Source: Isoetes taiwanensis (Eukaryota > Streptophyta > Lycopodiopsida > Isoetales > Isoetaceae). From it: a DNA stretch of 64,000 nucleotides. The stretch lies in assembly GCA_021234155.1 (NCBI GenBank), contig JAJEKV010000201.1, forward strand, positions 122,001-186,000. The letters run 5' to 3'. Both the position numbers and the translations under genes were made by a program. The notes under the pieces were generated by a model that was given only the letters and a program-made list of their open reading frames with translations, searched no databases and was not told where the DNA came from. Below, piece after piece: positions 35,660-47,000 of the stretch (position 1 is the first letter of the stretch; the number at the start of each line of letters is the position of its first letter).

Positions 35660-36306
35660 TTTTTATGCAGTCTCACATGGTATACCTTGTTGTCTAATGC
35701 CCATCCAATGCCTTCCTTTGTTATTTGGCCATTTTGCGTGCCATTTTTGCTGGTTCCATGCTATTTTGATGTTCCTTATGGAACTATTGACATTACCAAT
35801 GTGAAAATCTGGACCATCACTCCACAACTCTAAACTGAAATGGCCATAGTAGGTCTGAGACTGCCCATGCAATATTGCCCGAGTCATTGAAATCTGCAAA
35901 GGGTATGATCTTCCACATGACTTAGGAAGTTGTACTTGAATTGTGGAAGACAAGTCTTCTGTTGGTCCATTTTATCATGTATAATACATAGATAGTTATT
36001 AGGTTCCATTGCAGATAAGGTTCTCCACATCCAATAAGTTGATCTACATGATAGTTGATCTGTCATATGGTCCTTCATATGTTCCCTTATCTTTGCCCTT
36101 AGACTTGGTTGCACAGTCTTATCTAGTGTCTCCTTCAGCTTAGCACATAAATTGCACTTGGCAAAGTTGTTTGAAGTTGCTATGGTCACATGCTTGAAAT
36201 GAAGTAGAACGTATTCTGGTTCAAGCTCTAAAGGATTGAAAGAAGCAAAGGTTTGTTCTTCGAAGCTTAGTGGCTGCAAATTATAATGGACAAAATCTCC
36301 ATGCAT
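35660..36306 (-). pseudogene. DUF7869-like TE-derived protein fragment
   Basis: Two overlapping minus-strand frames make one degraded product. The first (36306 to 35884) has CNLCAKLKETL, RAKIREHMKDHM, NNYLCIIHDKMDQQKTCLP; the second (35953 to 35663) continues with PLQISMTRAILHGQSQTYYG. A CxxC segment followed by a basic helix, then (D)xMDQxK..P and a later HG, is the pattern of DUF7869-type proteins found in plant and fungal transposons. A frameshift near 35930 and a missing 5' part make it a fragment. A motif-level judgement that a profile search should test. Confidence 0.45.
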
Positions 36307-36632
36307 CTTCTACATTATGCACAGATTTTACATTGGCTTCCTAAAAGTAGCTACCCAAAAGCATCTCCTACATACACTGGCTTCTGAAAAGTAGAGTTTT
36401 CTTCAATGAGATGCTTTGAAGGCTTTGGCATATGCTTCTATATAGGCCGTTTTCGACTGGTTGCACGCTGCACGCCCTGATTAAAGAAAGGGAATGTTGC
36501 AAGAGTTGGTCAACATTAAAGTAGGCCATATTAAAGTAGGCCATATTCTGGTTCAGGCTCTAAAGGATTGAAAGAAGCAAAGGTTTGTTCTTCGAAGCTT
36601 AGAGGCTGCAAATTTTAGTGGACAAAATCTCA
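36214..36632. repeat. 88-bp direct repeat, 336 bp apart
   Basis: GGTTCARGCTCTAAAGGATTG...GACAAAATCTC at 36219-36302 recurs at about 36550-36632 with few changes. The first copy overlaps the start of the DUF7869-like fragment on the minus strand, so part of that 5' coding was duplicated. Confidence 0.85.
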
Positions 36633-36925
36633 GTCTCTCAATGCCCCAACTTTGGAATGTCTGCTCCAGTAGTTGAAGCAATTACACTGTTTTATTTATG
36701 ACAATGAACCAACTACAGCCACCATGCTAAATTTGCTCACAGTGCCCACCGCTGTTCCAACAAAAAACATTGATAGCTTGAATATTGCTTTGTCTAGTAT
36801 TCAAGAAGCCACTTTTCAAAGTCTAATGCATGCATTTTAAGCCATCAAATACCTGTGTCCTTGGCTGAGGTGAACGTTCAAGGAAGGCTCCTAGAAAAGC
36901 ATGATTGAACTATAGAAGCAACATC

Positions 36926-37066
36926 AATAATGATCTTTGGCCTCCATGGCAGGTTGCAAGATTGGATAAGCTCAGAACACAAAATCCAGATAATCAATAA
37001 TGATCTCTGGCCTTTATGGCAGGTTGCAAGCTTAGGTAAGCTCAGAAATACAAAATCCAGGTAATC
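36926..37066. repeat. 70-bp tandem duplication
   Basis: Units start at 36926 and 36996 (CAATAATGATCTYTGGCCTY), about 88% alike. Confidence 0.88.
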
Positions 37067-37869
37067 ATAAATCTGACAACCTGCTCTATTTTAAATCCAT
37101 CCTAATCATCCATGCTAACGCTCTTCATAAAACAGGCATCAGTCTGTAACTGATTCATGCAACCCAATTACGACTGCGGCTTCGTGGCGAAGATCTACCC
37201 ATTTAATATGGCAAAACCTGGAAAATAGAGGATCATCTTTCAACATATCCTGCTCTTTGACGACCTCTCATAATAGGTCATATGCTCTAAAAGAGGAGAC
37301 TTATCTACTCTGTTCAGAAAGCTCTGTTGTTCAGTCGTGAGCCTACATAGCTCAAATCAGCAGCCCAAATCAACGGAAGCCAGAGTTTTGAAGCTCAATG
37401 GACTGGGGGTGCATTCAAACTCCGGCACATCCTTACCTGCACAAACACTCAAGACGTCCACTGTTCTACCATCACCGCAACTCCAAGCCCTCAAAACATC
37501 CTGCCCGGCTATGGCTGCATGTCTGGCAGTGAGAAGAGAAACCGCTGAAGCTAAGACACTCATAAAACGGAGCACTGTCCTAATTTCCTCCATAACCTAT
37601 TTTGTAGTGACGGAATTCAGCATTGCCATCCATGCCATGGCTAGGGTTTTTGTGTTTTGAGAAATACGTTAATTAAAAAAAAATCTCAACCCTCTATTTC
37701 ATGGGAAAATTTCAGCCATTGGATCTAGGGCAAAATGCAACACCCTATAACATTATTATATATGAGGATAGGATGTTTTAGCGTGTGTCCGTTTTCCATC
37801 AAGACCTAAATCTAATGGTGTAGATTTGATTGGCTTAATCGGACGGTGATGATTTTATTGCAATATCGA

Positions 37870-39880
37870 AGATTAAGGAAAAGGGAGAATGAAAAAGGAA
37901 AATTGAAGGGAAAAAGGCACGAGGGAAAGGGGAAGAGGAGAAAAGGATATGGGAAAAGGGGGAAGAAGGAAATGGTGATGAAAGGACAAAGTGGCATGGG
38001 AAAAGGGAAAAAAGAAAGAGAAAACAAAGAGGGGAGAGAGGAATGGGAAGCGAGAAAGGGCAATGAGGAAAGAGTGGGGAAAGGAGGAAAATGGAAGGGA
38101 AAAGGGGCATTGGAAAAGCGAAAGGAAAAGGAAAAAAGAAATGCGGAAAGGGAAAAAGGGAAGGGAAAATGGGCATTTGGAAAAGGGGAGAGGGAGATGG
38201 GAAAAGGGCATGGGAAAAAGGGCAAAAGGGAAAGGTTGAGAAAAGGGAAAAAAGGAAGGGAAAAAGAGCACGGAAAAAGTAAAAAGAAAAAAAAAGGGAG
38301 GGAGAACGCTCAAAGGGAAAAGAAGAAGAGGATAGAGAAAGGAGGAAAAGGAGCACATGGAAAAGGTGGGGAAAAGGGAACGGCGTGAAAAGGGAAAAAG
38401 AAAAGGAAAAGAAAGGAGGGGAGAAAAAAGAAAAAAGGGCACGGGAAAAGGGGGGAGGTTAGGGAAAAGGAAAAGAAAAATAGGGGGTGGAAAGATGAAA
38501 AGGAAAAGGCAAAGAGACACGAGAAAAAGGGGAAGAGAGAAAAAGGGAAGGAATGAAGTGGTGAGGAAGGGATAAGTGGCATGGGAAAAGAGAAAAAATA
38601 AAGGGAGGAGGGAGGAAAGGGAAGGAAAAAAAGGCAATGCAAAAAGGGGAAGAGGAAAGGGTATGGAAAGGAGGAAAATTGAAGCGAAAAAGGGGAAGAG
38701 GAGAATAATATAGAGAAGTGAAGGGAAGAAAGGCATTCAAAAAGAAAAAGAGAAGGGAAAAAAAGGAATGCAGAAAGGGGAAACGGGAAGGGAAAATGAG
38801 CACGAGGAAAAGGGGAGAGGGAAATGGAAAATGGGAAGGGGGAGGGAAAAATGGCACGGGGAAAAGGGAAATGGTGAGAAAAGGGGAAAAAGGAAGGGAA
38901 AAAGAGCATGGAAAAAGCGAAAAAAAAAGGAGGAGGGACGGGCACAGGGAAAAGAGAAAGAGGATGGAGAAAGGCGAAAAGGGTTGGGGAAAAGGGAATG
39001 TCGCATTAGAAAAGGGAAAAGGAAAGAGAAAATGAAAAGCAAAGGGAAAGGGGGGACGAAAGTGAAAAAGAACACGGGAAGAGAGGAAAGGATGAAAAGG
39101 GAAGGGAAAGAAAAAAGAAAAAAAATGAGGTGGAAAGGAAAAAAAGGAAGGAAAAAAGGGCATGAGGAATGGGGAAGAGAGAAATGAGAAAAGAGAGGGG
39201 AAAATGGCATGAAAAAGGGAAGAGAGAAAGGGTGAGAAAAATGAAAAAGTGAAGGGAAAAAAAGCATGGGACAAGGGAAAAGAAAAAAGAAAATAAAGGG
39301 AGAAAGGGCATGAGGAAAACGGGAAGAGGGTGCGAAAAAGAAGAAAAGGGGCACATGAAAAAGGGGGAAAAAGGGAAGGAAAAAAGGGCATGAGGAATGG
39401 GGAAGAGGGAAATGAAAAAAGAGAGGAGGAGAAGGGCATGAAAAGAGGAAGAAAGGAAGGGTGAGAAAAAAGGAAAAAGTGAAGGAAAAAAGAGCATGGG
39501 ACAATGGAAAATAAAAAAGAAAAAGTAGGGAGGCACGAGAAAAAAAAGGAAGAGGGTGCGGAAAAGAAGAAAATGGACATGAAAAAAGGTGGGAAAAAGG
39601 GCATGGGATAAGGGAAATAGAAAAGGAAAAGGAAGGGGGGAAGGAAAGGGAAAAAGGGTACAAGAAAAAGGGGAAGGGCTGGGAAAGGATGAAAGGGAAG
39701 GAAAAAAAATCTGTCAGAAAAAGGGGAAAGGGAAAAAGGAGAACAGGAAGTGGAAAGGGAAGGGAAGGGAAAAGCGAGATAAAAAGAGAAGGGAAAAAGG
39801 AAAAAGGAAAAAAAAAAAAGAAAGGGAAAAAGAAAAAGGAAAGTGTATAGGATAGAGCAAAAGGCAAAGAGAAAGGGAAA
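37870..39880 (+). repeat. Purine-rich low-complexity tract (2 kb)
   Basis: Degenerate GGGAAAAGG-type A/G sequence. The frames it opens, up to 479 codons on the minus strand, have only Phe, Ser, Pro, Leu and a few others and are composition artefacts. Confidence 0.93.
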
Positions 39881-39987
39881 CGATACTCGAGTACACAAAA
39901 ACCTCGTGAGCTTAAATTCTATTATCTAAGATTTATGAAAAGGAGTTGAGCTGAACATGTTTCCCTCCATACAGGTTTTCAACTTAT

Positions 39988-40015
39988 GCCCAGCAATGCT
40001 GGGCACCATTACTAG
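39988..40015 (+). other. Helitron 3' terminus
   Basis: Hairpin with a one-base loop variant (AAT for AAC) and CTAG, then T. Confidence 0.88.
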
Positions 40016-40019
40016 TTAT

Positions 40020-40215
40020 TATTATATATATCTGCGCTATCTGTTCTTATTTTATCTACTCTATCTGCTCTATGAGTTCTTATTCTGCTCTATCTGCTCC
40101 TAGATTTGATCTATCTATTCCCCTGGCTTCGTATTCTATTTTACTGGCTCTTATTCTATTCTACTGCCTTCATATTCACTGGCTTCATATTATGCATTCT
40201 GCAATCTGCATTCTG
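40020..40215 (+). repeat. CTATCTGCTC-rich degenerate repeat
   Basis: Repeated TCTATCTGCTC and TTCTATTYTACTGSCTTC pieces. A similar CTATCTGCTYTATCTG motif is seen near 61443. No gene. Confidence 0.5.
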
Positions 40216-40520
40216 CATATTTTTTTTTTCTATAGAATGATATGTTAGAATGGGCGAAATCGCGCTTGGCGCATTTCTAGTTTGGCTTCCTATTTCCCAC
40301 TAGGTTAATCAAATCGCGCCAGGCGCGTTTCTAGTTTGGCCTTTCTATTTTATACGGCTTTATACAAATCGTGCCAGGCGCGTGTGAAGTAGATCTGTGA
40401 AAGAAACAATATAGCAAACGCGCCTGGCGCGTTTTGGATTTTGTATATTTAGAATCGTTTTTTGGGGAGAGGAATATCATTTGCTAATTAGTTAATTTCT
40501 CTCATTCTAGTGCATTACAC

Positions 40521-40892
40521 ATGGCCGCTTCTAGTTCAAATGTACTTCCCCTGGACGACCATCAACGCTGGACCCTGTACAAGATACTACTTAATTGTGC
40601 TGTTCAAAACATTCACACAGAGTTGGACAAACCATATGACAGTCTGTATCAGGGGCCATGGGAATGCTACCATCACATCACTGGACATATGCAGCTCCTC
40701 ATGCTCTTAGTAAGGCTCATGCCAACAAATAAATACGAGGATTTGATTAGGAGTATCAAGGATCGACGGGACACTCTGATTTGGAGACTCGACATTCGCA
40801 GGGAATGGGAGGATCCTGTCATATCAGAGTGGTACAGGTGGGACTTTACTCGGTATTGGGCTGATGAAGTGGGCCTATGTGACATTTTGTAG
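40521..40892 (+). CDS. 123-aa hypothetical protein
   Basis: Unrecognised. ATG at 40521 opens a 123-codon frame ending TAG at 40890-40892. The protein is rich in Trp, Tyr and charged residues (DDHQRWTLYKILL, WECYHHITGHMQLL, RREWEDPVISEWYRWDF), has no membrane segment and no signal peptide, and looks like a small globular helical protein. It is flanked on both sides by GC palindromes (four before, two after), which links it to the cluster. The upstream TTCTAG at 40505-40510 could be a splice acceptor for an untranslated leader. Codon use and compactness suggest a real gene, but no homology is known to me. Confidence 0.55.
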   Translation: MAASSSNVLPLDDHQRWTLYKILLNCAVQNIHTELDKPYDSLYQGPWECYHHITGHMQLLMLLVRLMPTNKYEDLIRSIKDRRDTLIWRLDIRREWEDPVISEWYRWDFTRYWADEVGLCDIL

Positions 40893-41077
40893 AGATATGT
40901 ACAGCCAGCTATGTTAGTTTAGAAAGAACTCGCACCTGGCGCATTTTCACAGAAGGAAAAATGTACATATATTTCTTTTGAATATAAATACAAACTCGCG
41001 CCTGGCGCAATTTTGAGCTTAAACTTTTATGTCACGCTTATTTTATTATGTTTTTTTATATGCAATGTCGAAAACAT

Positions 41078-41191
41078 TGAATCCTTTGATGCCCTCCAGC
41101 CAGTATGACCAACCCCAAGAAACTACACATTCTCATTAATCTGTAGTTTCATGGGGTTGATAAGACTGGCTAAAGACCATCAAAGAATTCA
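41078..41191 (-). ncRNA. Hairpin, possible small-RNA precursor or short MITE
   Basis: The 51-nt arms 41078-41128 and 41141-41191 pair at about 80%, with a 12-nt loop. Several mismatches become G-U pairs if the minus strand is transcribed, as in a plant miRNA precursor. I do not recognise the arm sequence as a known miRNA family. A small inverted-repeat element is the alternative. Confidence 0.35.
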
Positions 41192-41214
41192 AAATTCACA
41201 ACATCACGCAGATG

Positions 41215-41529
41215 TTATGATATATTCTTTTTTTTTTTACTATCCTCATTATACATACCTTTTGATAATTTAAGATCTATAAAATTATAGCTTCTTTGTA
41301 TCGGAAGTCCAGACACACCTTTTTTTAGACGTTCTTTTGGCCACGCCACAAATGTGCCCACGCTCTCCCGATTGTGTCGCCACCAGGGATGTCTTCTTGG
41401 AAGAGCTTCATCCTCATAGTTGCAATTTATAATGCTAACTTTACAGAAACTGTTTCCAAGAGGGACACCATGGCACTTAGATTCAGGGTCCAGGTCTTCG
41501 ATTTTACATAATCCAAGTCGACGCTTCAA
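41215..41529 (-). pseudogene. TNP1/DUF8039-like fragment
   Basis: A 104-codon minus frame with CKVSIINCNYEDEALP and then ESVGTFVAWPKERL. The spacing of V..(N/D).YE..LP and G.FVAWPK resembles the DUF8039 domain often coded by the second gene of plant CACTA elements. It would therefore be a remnant of the element's own coding capacity. It ends in a Lys-rich tail with no further homology. The match is from motif memory; HMM comparison would settle it. Confidence 0.4.
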
Positions 41530-42648
41530 GTTTGCTATTAATAGATAGCATTATTCTCCGACGCTGATAATTGAAAATATTAAAAGAATGATTTCACATG
41601 AACAGTCTTCAAGAATATAATATGTTTCAAGAACGATCTTCAAATCCCCATCGATAGCACTCACCATAGTTCGGCCGACATGATAGCGTGTCGATCGACA
41701 ATGAGGAGGCGATCGCTAAGTCGAGGCTGGCCGATCGTCGAGGAGGCGAAGTTGATCAGCGAGGAGGCGGTCGGCCGGAAGAAGTCGGCGAGTTGATGCG
41801 GTTTCTTGAAAAATTCGTGGCGAATGAATAATTCGGGCGTACCACATAGGCGTTTTTGAAAATAATAAAAATAAATATTCGTGGATGTGCTTTAATAAGA
41901 AAATTAAGTTTTTAATTTGAAATGAGCGGGATAAGCGGTTAATATAGGCTTTGGATAAATTGTAATTTAAAATCGGATAGCAATCGACGGTTCGGATAAT
42001 GCACCCATACGATAAATTTGAATCGCCCCCCCATAACATTGCATTCAATATTGCAAATATGGCATCCTAAGGAGAGGCGCGAGGAGAGCCGGGCGATGGC
42101 CCAACACTCGTGAAGTTCTGAACAGTCGTCGACAAAGACTCAAGAAGCGGTATTTACTATTTCTTCTCGATTTCTACTGGTTTACGTTTATTTTTAAGTT
42201 TTGTCTCATCGCCCGTATGTCGTTTTTATCATTTTTCTACTGTCTCTGTGTATTTTCTACCTTTTATATTGTTTCTGTGTCATTTCTACTGCTTTTACTA
42301 CCTTGTTTTGTGTGTTTTTTGTTATAATCTTCTCATGTACTCTGTGTTTTTTGTTTTGTATTCTCCATTTCGTATAATGTAGACCGTTTAATTATAGTTT
42401 CTTGCACTTGTTTGTTCATAGTTTTGTTCTGTATTCTCCAGTTCTTTGGAGAAGTCTTTTTTGTAGCCTAGTATGTCTCTTATAATATAGAGCGTCTGTA
42501 GGGCCTCTCTTAAAAACGCGCTCGGCGCGATTTATAATGTAGAGCGTCTCTGATATGATTGTTTTTGGCTGTCTCTGATACTTTTCTTGTGTACCATTTA
42601 TGTTTTCCGTAGCGATTTCATTACTCATCACATGATTGTAACTTTCAG
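41530..42648. other. Spacer and possible 5' exon of the DGQHS gene
   Basis: GATCG/CGATCG-rich part at 41690-41780, then AT-rich sequence. At about 42064-42155 a GC-richer piece ends AAGAAGCG before GTATTT, a possible first exon. It has no ATG in the frame that would join the next exon (a TGA intervenes), so it is probably untranslated. Confidence 0.35.
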
Positions 42649-44037
42649 GATCTTCTAAAAATGTTAAAAGAAAATCAAAGCCTGGGCGGACATCGGCACC
42701 GAAAAAACCAAGAACTGAGGAAGATGTATCAGTTGTAGATTTGGCACACATTGTGACCATGGACGATACGACAAGAATAATAAAGGCTCAGGTAGAGCCT
42801 CCATGTCCAGAAGAAGATCTACCAGAGGGCTCTGAATGGTATGTGGAGATCTTCAAGACTAGCGAAAAGACAGATCTTATTTTCATGTCTAGAGTTAAGG
42901 AAACAGATCAAATGAAGAAACAAGGTATTCTGATCACATGCGAAGAACAGGACGATTCATACTGTTCCGTATTACTTGAAGCGATTGAAGAAGTTAAATT
43001 ACTGCAGTGCCAGTTCCTTTAAAGAGACAGCCCTAAGAACGGATGAGGCCGCAGATAACCTCTTCAAATTTGGCTGGTCCGGTGGTGAACCATTGACACC
43101 AAAAAAAATATGTGAAGGTCTCTCAGCTGTGAGAAGAGCAATCAGTATAAGGCCGTCAGCTAGTGTGTACCTACAAGCTTTAAAAGAGAAGGAAGATGCA
43201 AGTTCTAGAGGCAGGGAAACACCAGACGTTCTACGCATTACAGATATGACTAGTGATGACGATAAGGCGAGACAGTTAGAGGCCATGAGCAAACTCAAGA
43301 AGTATGCTGACAAGTATCCACTGGGCCTTAACTTCACGCATCCAGTCCATGTCGACAGGCTTTTCAGGTCCACGAAGGCTATGTTCGTCAGCAGAAGATA
43401 CGATAAGCAGCACGCAATGGAAATAGTAAACAACATGATCGAAAACCCAGGGCAGGTGCCAATGCCGACAGATGTGGTGCCTTTTGATATGAAGACAAAG
43501 AAAGTGTTGATATGGAATAAGCTTGAAGATTTAATTGGCAACCTGGATATTCACTTCATGGTAATAGATGGCCAGCATTCAGAGGAGGCGCAGAAGGTTT
43601 TGATCAGTCAAGCACAAAAAACTGGAAACCAGTTATTCTATAGATTATACTCAGTCAGAAATTGCCGGTTCCTCAGTGGCTCAACAACAGCAGCAGAATT
43701 AGCCGAAATCAGCGCGCTACTCAATGACATGGGAAAGACATTCCTATACAAAAGGTATTTTATTTTCCCACACATAGCTAGTCTAGAACTTCCAAACCGC
43801 GCCAGGCGCGATTTGTTGCTTTAATGTGTATGTCCTATAGCGTTCCAAATCGCGCCAGGCGCGTTTTGTATTGTTATTGTTTTGACGGCCTGTCTATTTT
43901 ATTTATCTAACGGCCCATATTTTGCAATCCGTATGTGGAGCAGTTGCGGCACGCTCGTAACCAATGGATCGAATATGGAAAACCAATGCCGACCAGACAA
44001 GGGCAATCTAAGAGTGCCGAATTCAAATTACTAGAAA
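42649..44037 (+). pseudogene. DGQHS-motif gene, possible ParB/sulfiredoxin-like domain (5' part)
   Basis: Exon starts after CTTTCAG at 42648. It opens with a basic nuclear-signal-like stretch (KRKSKPGRTSAPKKPRTEED). The frame stops at 43020-43022, but coding continues in another frame from about 42985 (LRTDEAADNLFKFGWSGGEP). Then follow HPVHVDRLFRSTKAMFVSRR, PMPTDVVPFDMKTKKVLIW and FMVIDGQHSEEAQK. The arrangement of a leading strand-rich part, P.(D)VVP and a (V/I)DGQH..(E)A box is reminiscent of ParB/Srx or DGQHR-type folds; this is inference. The exon ends at the donor in AAAAG|GTATTT near 43755. The next exon (about 43937-44043; YVEQLRHARNQWIEYGKP) has its acceptor changed to TTTTGCAA. One frameshift, a dead acceptor and the hAT-like insertion make this copy defective. 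Confidence 0.6.
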
Positions 44038-44052
44038 GGACACTGTGCCAAA

Positions 44053-47000
44053 TAGTGTAGTACCGTACTTCCCGTACCGTACGTGTATAGTACGTATGCA
44101 ACGTACAGTACGGGGTAACGTACGATGGCCAGTTTAACGTACAAACGTACGTCAAAAGTTGTTGTTTAAAGTACGCGTACGGTACGTACGGTACCGAAAA
44201 AAAAATTACATTTACAAATTTAAACTCTTGTTTGATGCAACATTGACGAATTGGAACACCAATTGGAGTAGGTGGAAGAATAAGGATTTGAATGATTGGA
44301 CATGAAATCCACTTGAAAAACCAAAGTCTTGCATTCTTTAACATTCCTTTTACGAGGTTGGTGCATGGTCTAGGTAATAATATGCTTGAGCTTACAGAAA
44401 GAGTTTTATATTGTGGGTGTCATTGAAAAGGCCGAAGGAGAGGCATGGTATTGTTGGCGTTGGTAATTGGTATTAATCAATTCCTTTAATACATTGAAAA
44501 GTCTGAAGTGTGATTACGGGGATCATGTGAAAGCTTTTAACATTAGTGATGAAGATCTCCAAACATATATCTCAATGTCATTACATTATCTAAATCCAAC
44601 AAAAAAAATATTTGATAGACCGATCTTCTTATGCAGACGGTATGAATGGAAGGCCGCTAAATGTAGTCCCACTTAGGCCTCAAGTTGCTCAGTATCTGAT
44701 AAACTCTTTTTATGAGAAAGACTATGGTTCATGAACTACCTCTATAGTACACTTGTCTAAACAACTATATATTTTGGTTCTCCATGTCTCTTTCCTCTTC
44801 CTTCTTCTCTTTCCTTTTCTTTCCTCATTTCTCCTCTCCATCGAACTCAAGTTCGTGAAACTTTTTATTAATAACATATAGTAATATTAGTTTGGCTTTA
44901 TTTCCCTATGTTTTGAGTCAGGAGTCAATGGCGAGAACCTCCAAGAATCTAGAGTTGTAGGGCATATGCATGCAATTGACTGACTATATTGACGAGGATG
45001 ATAGGAATGGCAATATCACACAACAAGAATGTATTATCACTAACCCACTTGTTTGTATAAAGCTCTTGATATTAAGTGTCAATGGAGTTCTTTTGTATTC
45101 ATGTCAGAAAGGACAAGTATCTACCAAGCATGTCACATCAATCGAATCGAAGATGAAGCGATATATTTCTCAAGGCCCAAGAGTTCTTGATTTTATTCAG
45201 GCATCTTACAAGTTTTTGATGAAGCTATTTGGTCCGTCTATATAAGTTGAAGAGTAGCGGGTCAACTCTAAGTACACTTCTTCCAGATGCAATTATGAAA
45301 TCCTTTATTTTCATTTGGTCCCATACTGTGTATTGGACCCTCAGGTAAGCTTCATAAGTGGGGAAAGAGGCCTTTGTTCCTTAAAACTTTCAAAAAGTTG
45401 TATGATAAGTGTTTTAGCAAATACAAATTAAAGAGATACTTGATATCTAATTATATGACAAACGACTATCTGATGAAAGAACTAATATCAAAATTGCAGG
45501 TTGTAAGTATATCATAAAACCTTGTGGAGGTTTTGCAATCATTTCTAGAAATGAAGAAGATAAATGATGGTGTTGATGAGAAGATATCAGGTCCTTCAAT
45601 GCACATCAAGAAGACTAGTTGCACTAAATCCTTATAATTATAATGGTGCAAAATTCTTACGGTAATATTATGGAAGTAAAATGTAATCTTAGTATCTTCA
45701 CGAACTCGTGTCTATGAAAATAAGTCTGTGTATAAAGAACTTTGCCCTTTTTGTTCTTTTTAATGTGCGGCATTAATTGTACTACATTAATGGTGCACAA
45801 GTCATGTTGTAACATAGAAGTGAAATGTATAATCTTCATGGATTGCAATGTCTTTATGAACTCATGTTTATGAACATAATTATATGTCTAGTCTCAAATG
45901 TTATGTCCTGTAATTGAACCAATTACCTTTACAGAGAAATAATATCAAAATATGTCCACAAAAAAATAAAAATAGGAAGTGGGATTTTTGCAATTTAATT
46001 GCATAAGGCTTGGCAAGGAAACACCAGACGTTCTACGCATTACAGATATGACTAGTGATGACGATAAGGCGAGACAGTTAGAGGCCATGAGCAAACTCAA
46101 GAAGTATGCTGACAAGTATCCACTGGGCCTTAACTTCACGCATCCAGTCCATGTCGACAGGCTTTTCAGGTCCACGAAGGCTATGTTCGTCAGCAGAAGA
46201 TACGATAAGCAGCACGCAATGGAAATAGTAAACAGCATGATCGAAAACCCAGGGCAGGTGCCAATGCCGACAGATGTGGTGCCTTTTGATATGAAGACAA
46301 AGAAAGTGTTGATATGGAATAAGCTTGAAGATTTAATTGGCAACCTGGATATTCACTTCATGGTAATAGATGGCCAGCATTCAGAGGAGGCGCAGAAGGT
46401 TTTGATCAGTCAAGCACAAAAAACTGGAAACCAGTTATTCTATAGATTATACTCAGTCAGAAATTGCCGGTTCCTCAGTGGCTCAACAACAGCAGCAGAA
46501 TTAGCCGAAATCAGCGCGCTACTCAATGACATGGGAAAGACATTCCTATACAAAAGGTATTTTATTTTCCCACACATAGCTAGTCTAGAACTTCCAAACC
46601 GCGCCAGGCGCGATTTGTTGCTTTAATGTGTATGTCCTATAGCAATCCAAATCGCGCCAGGCGCGTTTTGTATTGTTATTGTTTTGACGGCCTGTCTATT
46701 TTATTTATCTAACGGCCCATATTTTGCAGTCCGTATGTGGAGCAGTTGCGGCACGCTCGTAACCAATGGATCGAATATGGAAAACCAATGCCGACCAGAC
46801 AAGGGCAATCTAAGAGTGCCGAATTCAAATTACTAGAAAGGACACCGGCCAAACAAGGTAGTAATCAGTACTTCCGTGACCGTGACGTAATACAAAGACG
46901 TATGTGCAACGTCATGCGGAAGACGGGTAACGTGACGATGGCGGTTTAACGTACAAACGTACGTCAAAAGTTGTTGTTTAAAGTACGCGTACGGTACGTA

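Larger units (their letters stand above)
37740..40015 (+). mobile_element. Helitron-type element with purine-rich core
   Basis: The right end has hairpin GCCCAGCAATGCTGGGC (39988-40004), ACCATTA and CTAG (40012-40015) followed by T. The left flank (TAGCGTGTGTCC near 37780) and the sequence before the hairpin (ATTTATGAAAAGGAG...ATGTTTCCCTCCATACAGG) match the 8441-10044 unit. The exact 5' end is unclear. At 37744-37765 the complement reads TATATAATAATGTTATAGGG, like a Helitron 5' end in the opposite direction. Confidence 0.65.

Noticed and set aside
37812-39898. Open frames up to 479 codons, minus strand
   Set aside because: Same purine/pyrimidine artefact inside a Helitron-type element.
42999-43541. 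180-codon minus frame (and its twin at 45945-46343)
   Set aside because: Antisense shadow of the DGQHS exon, duplicated with it.
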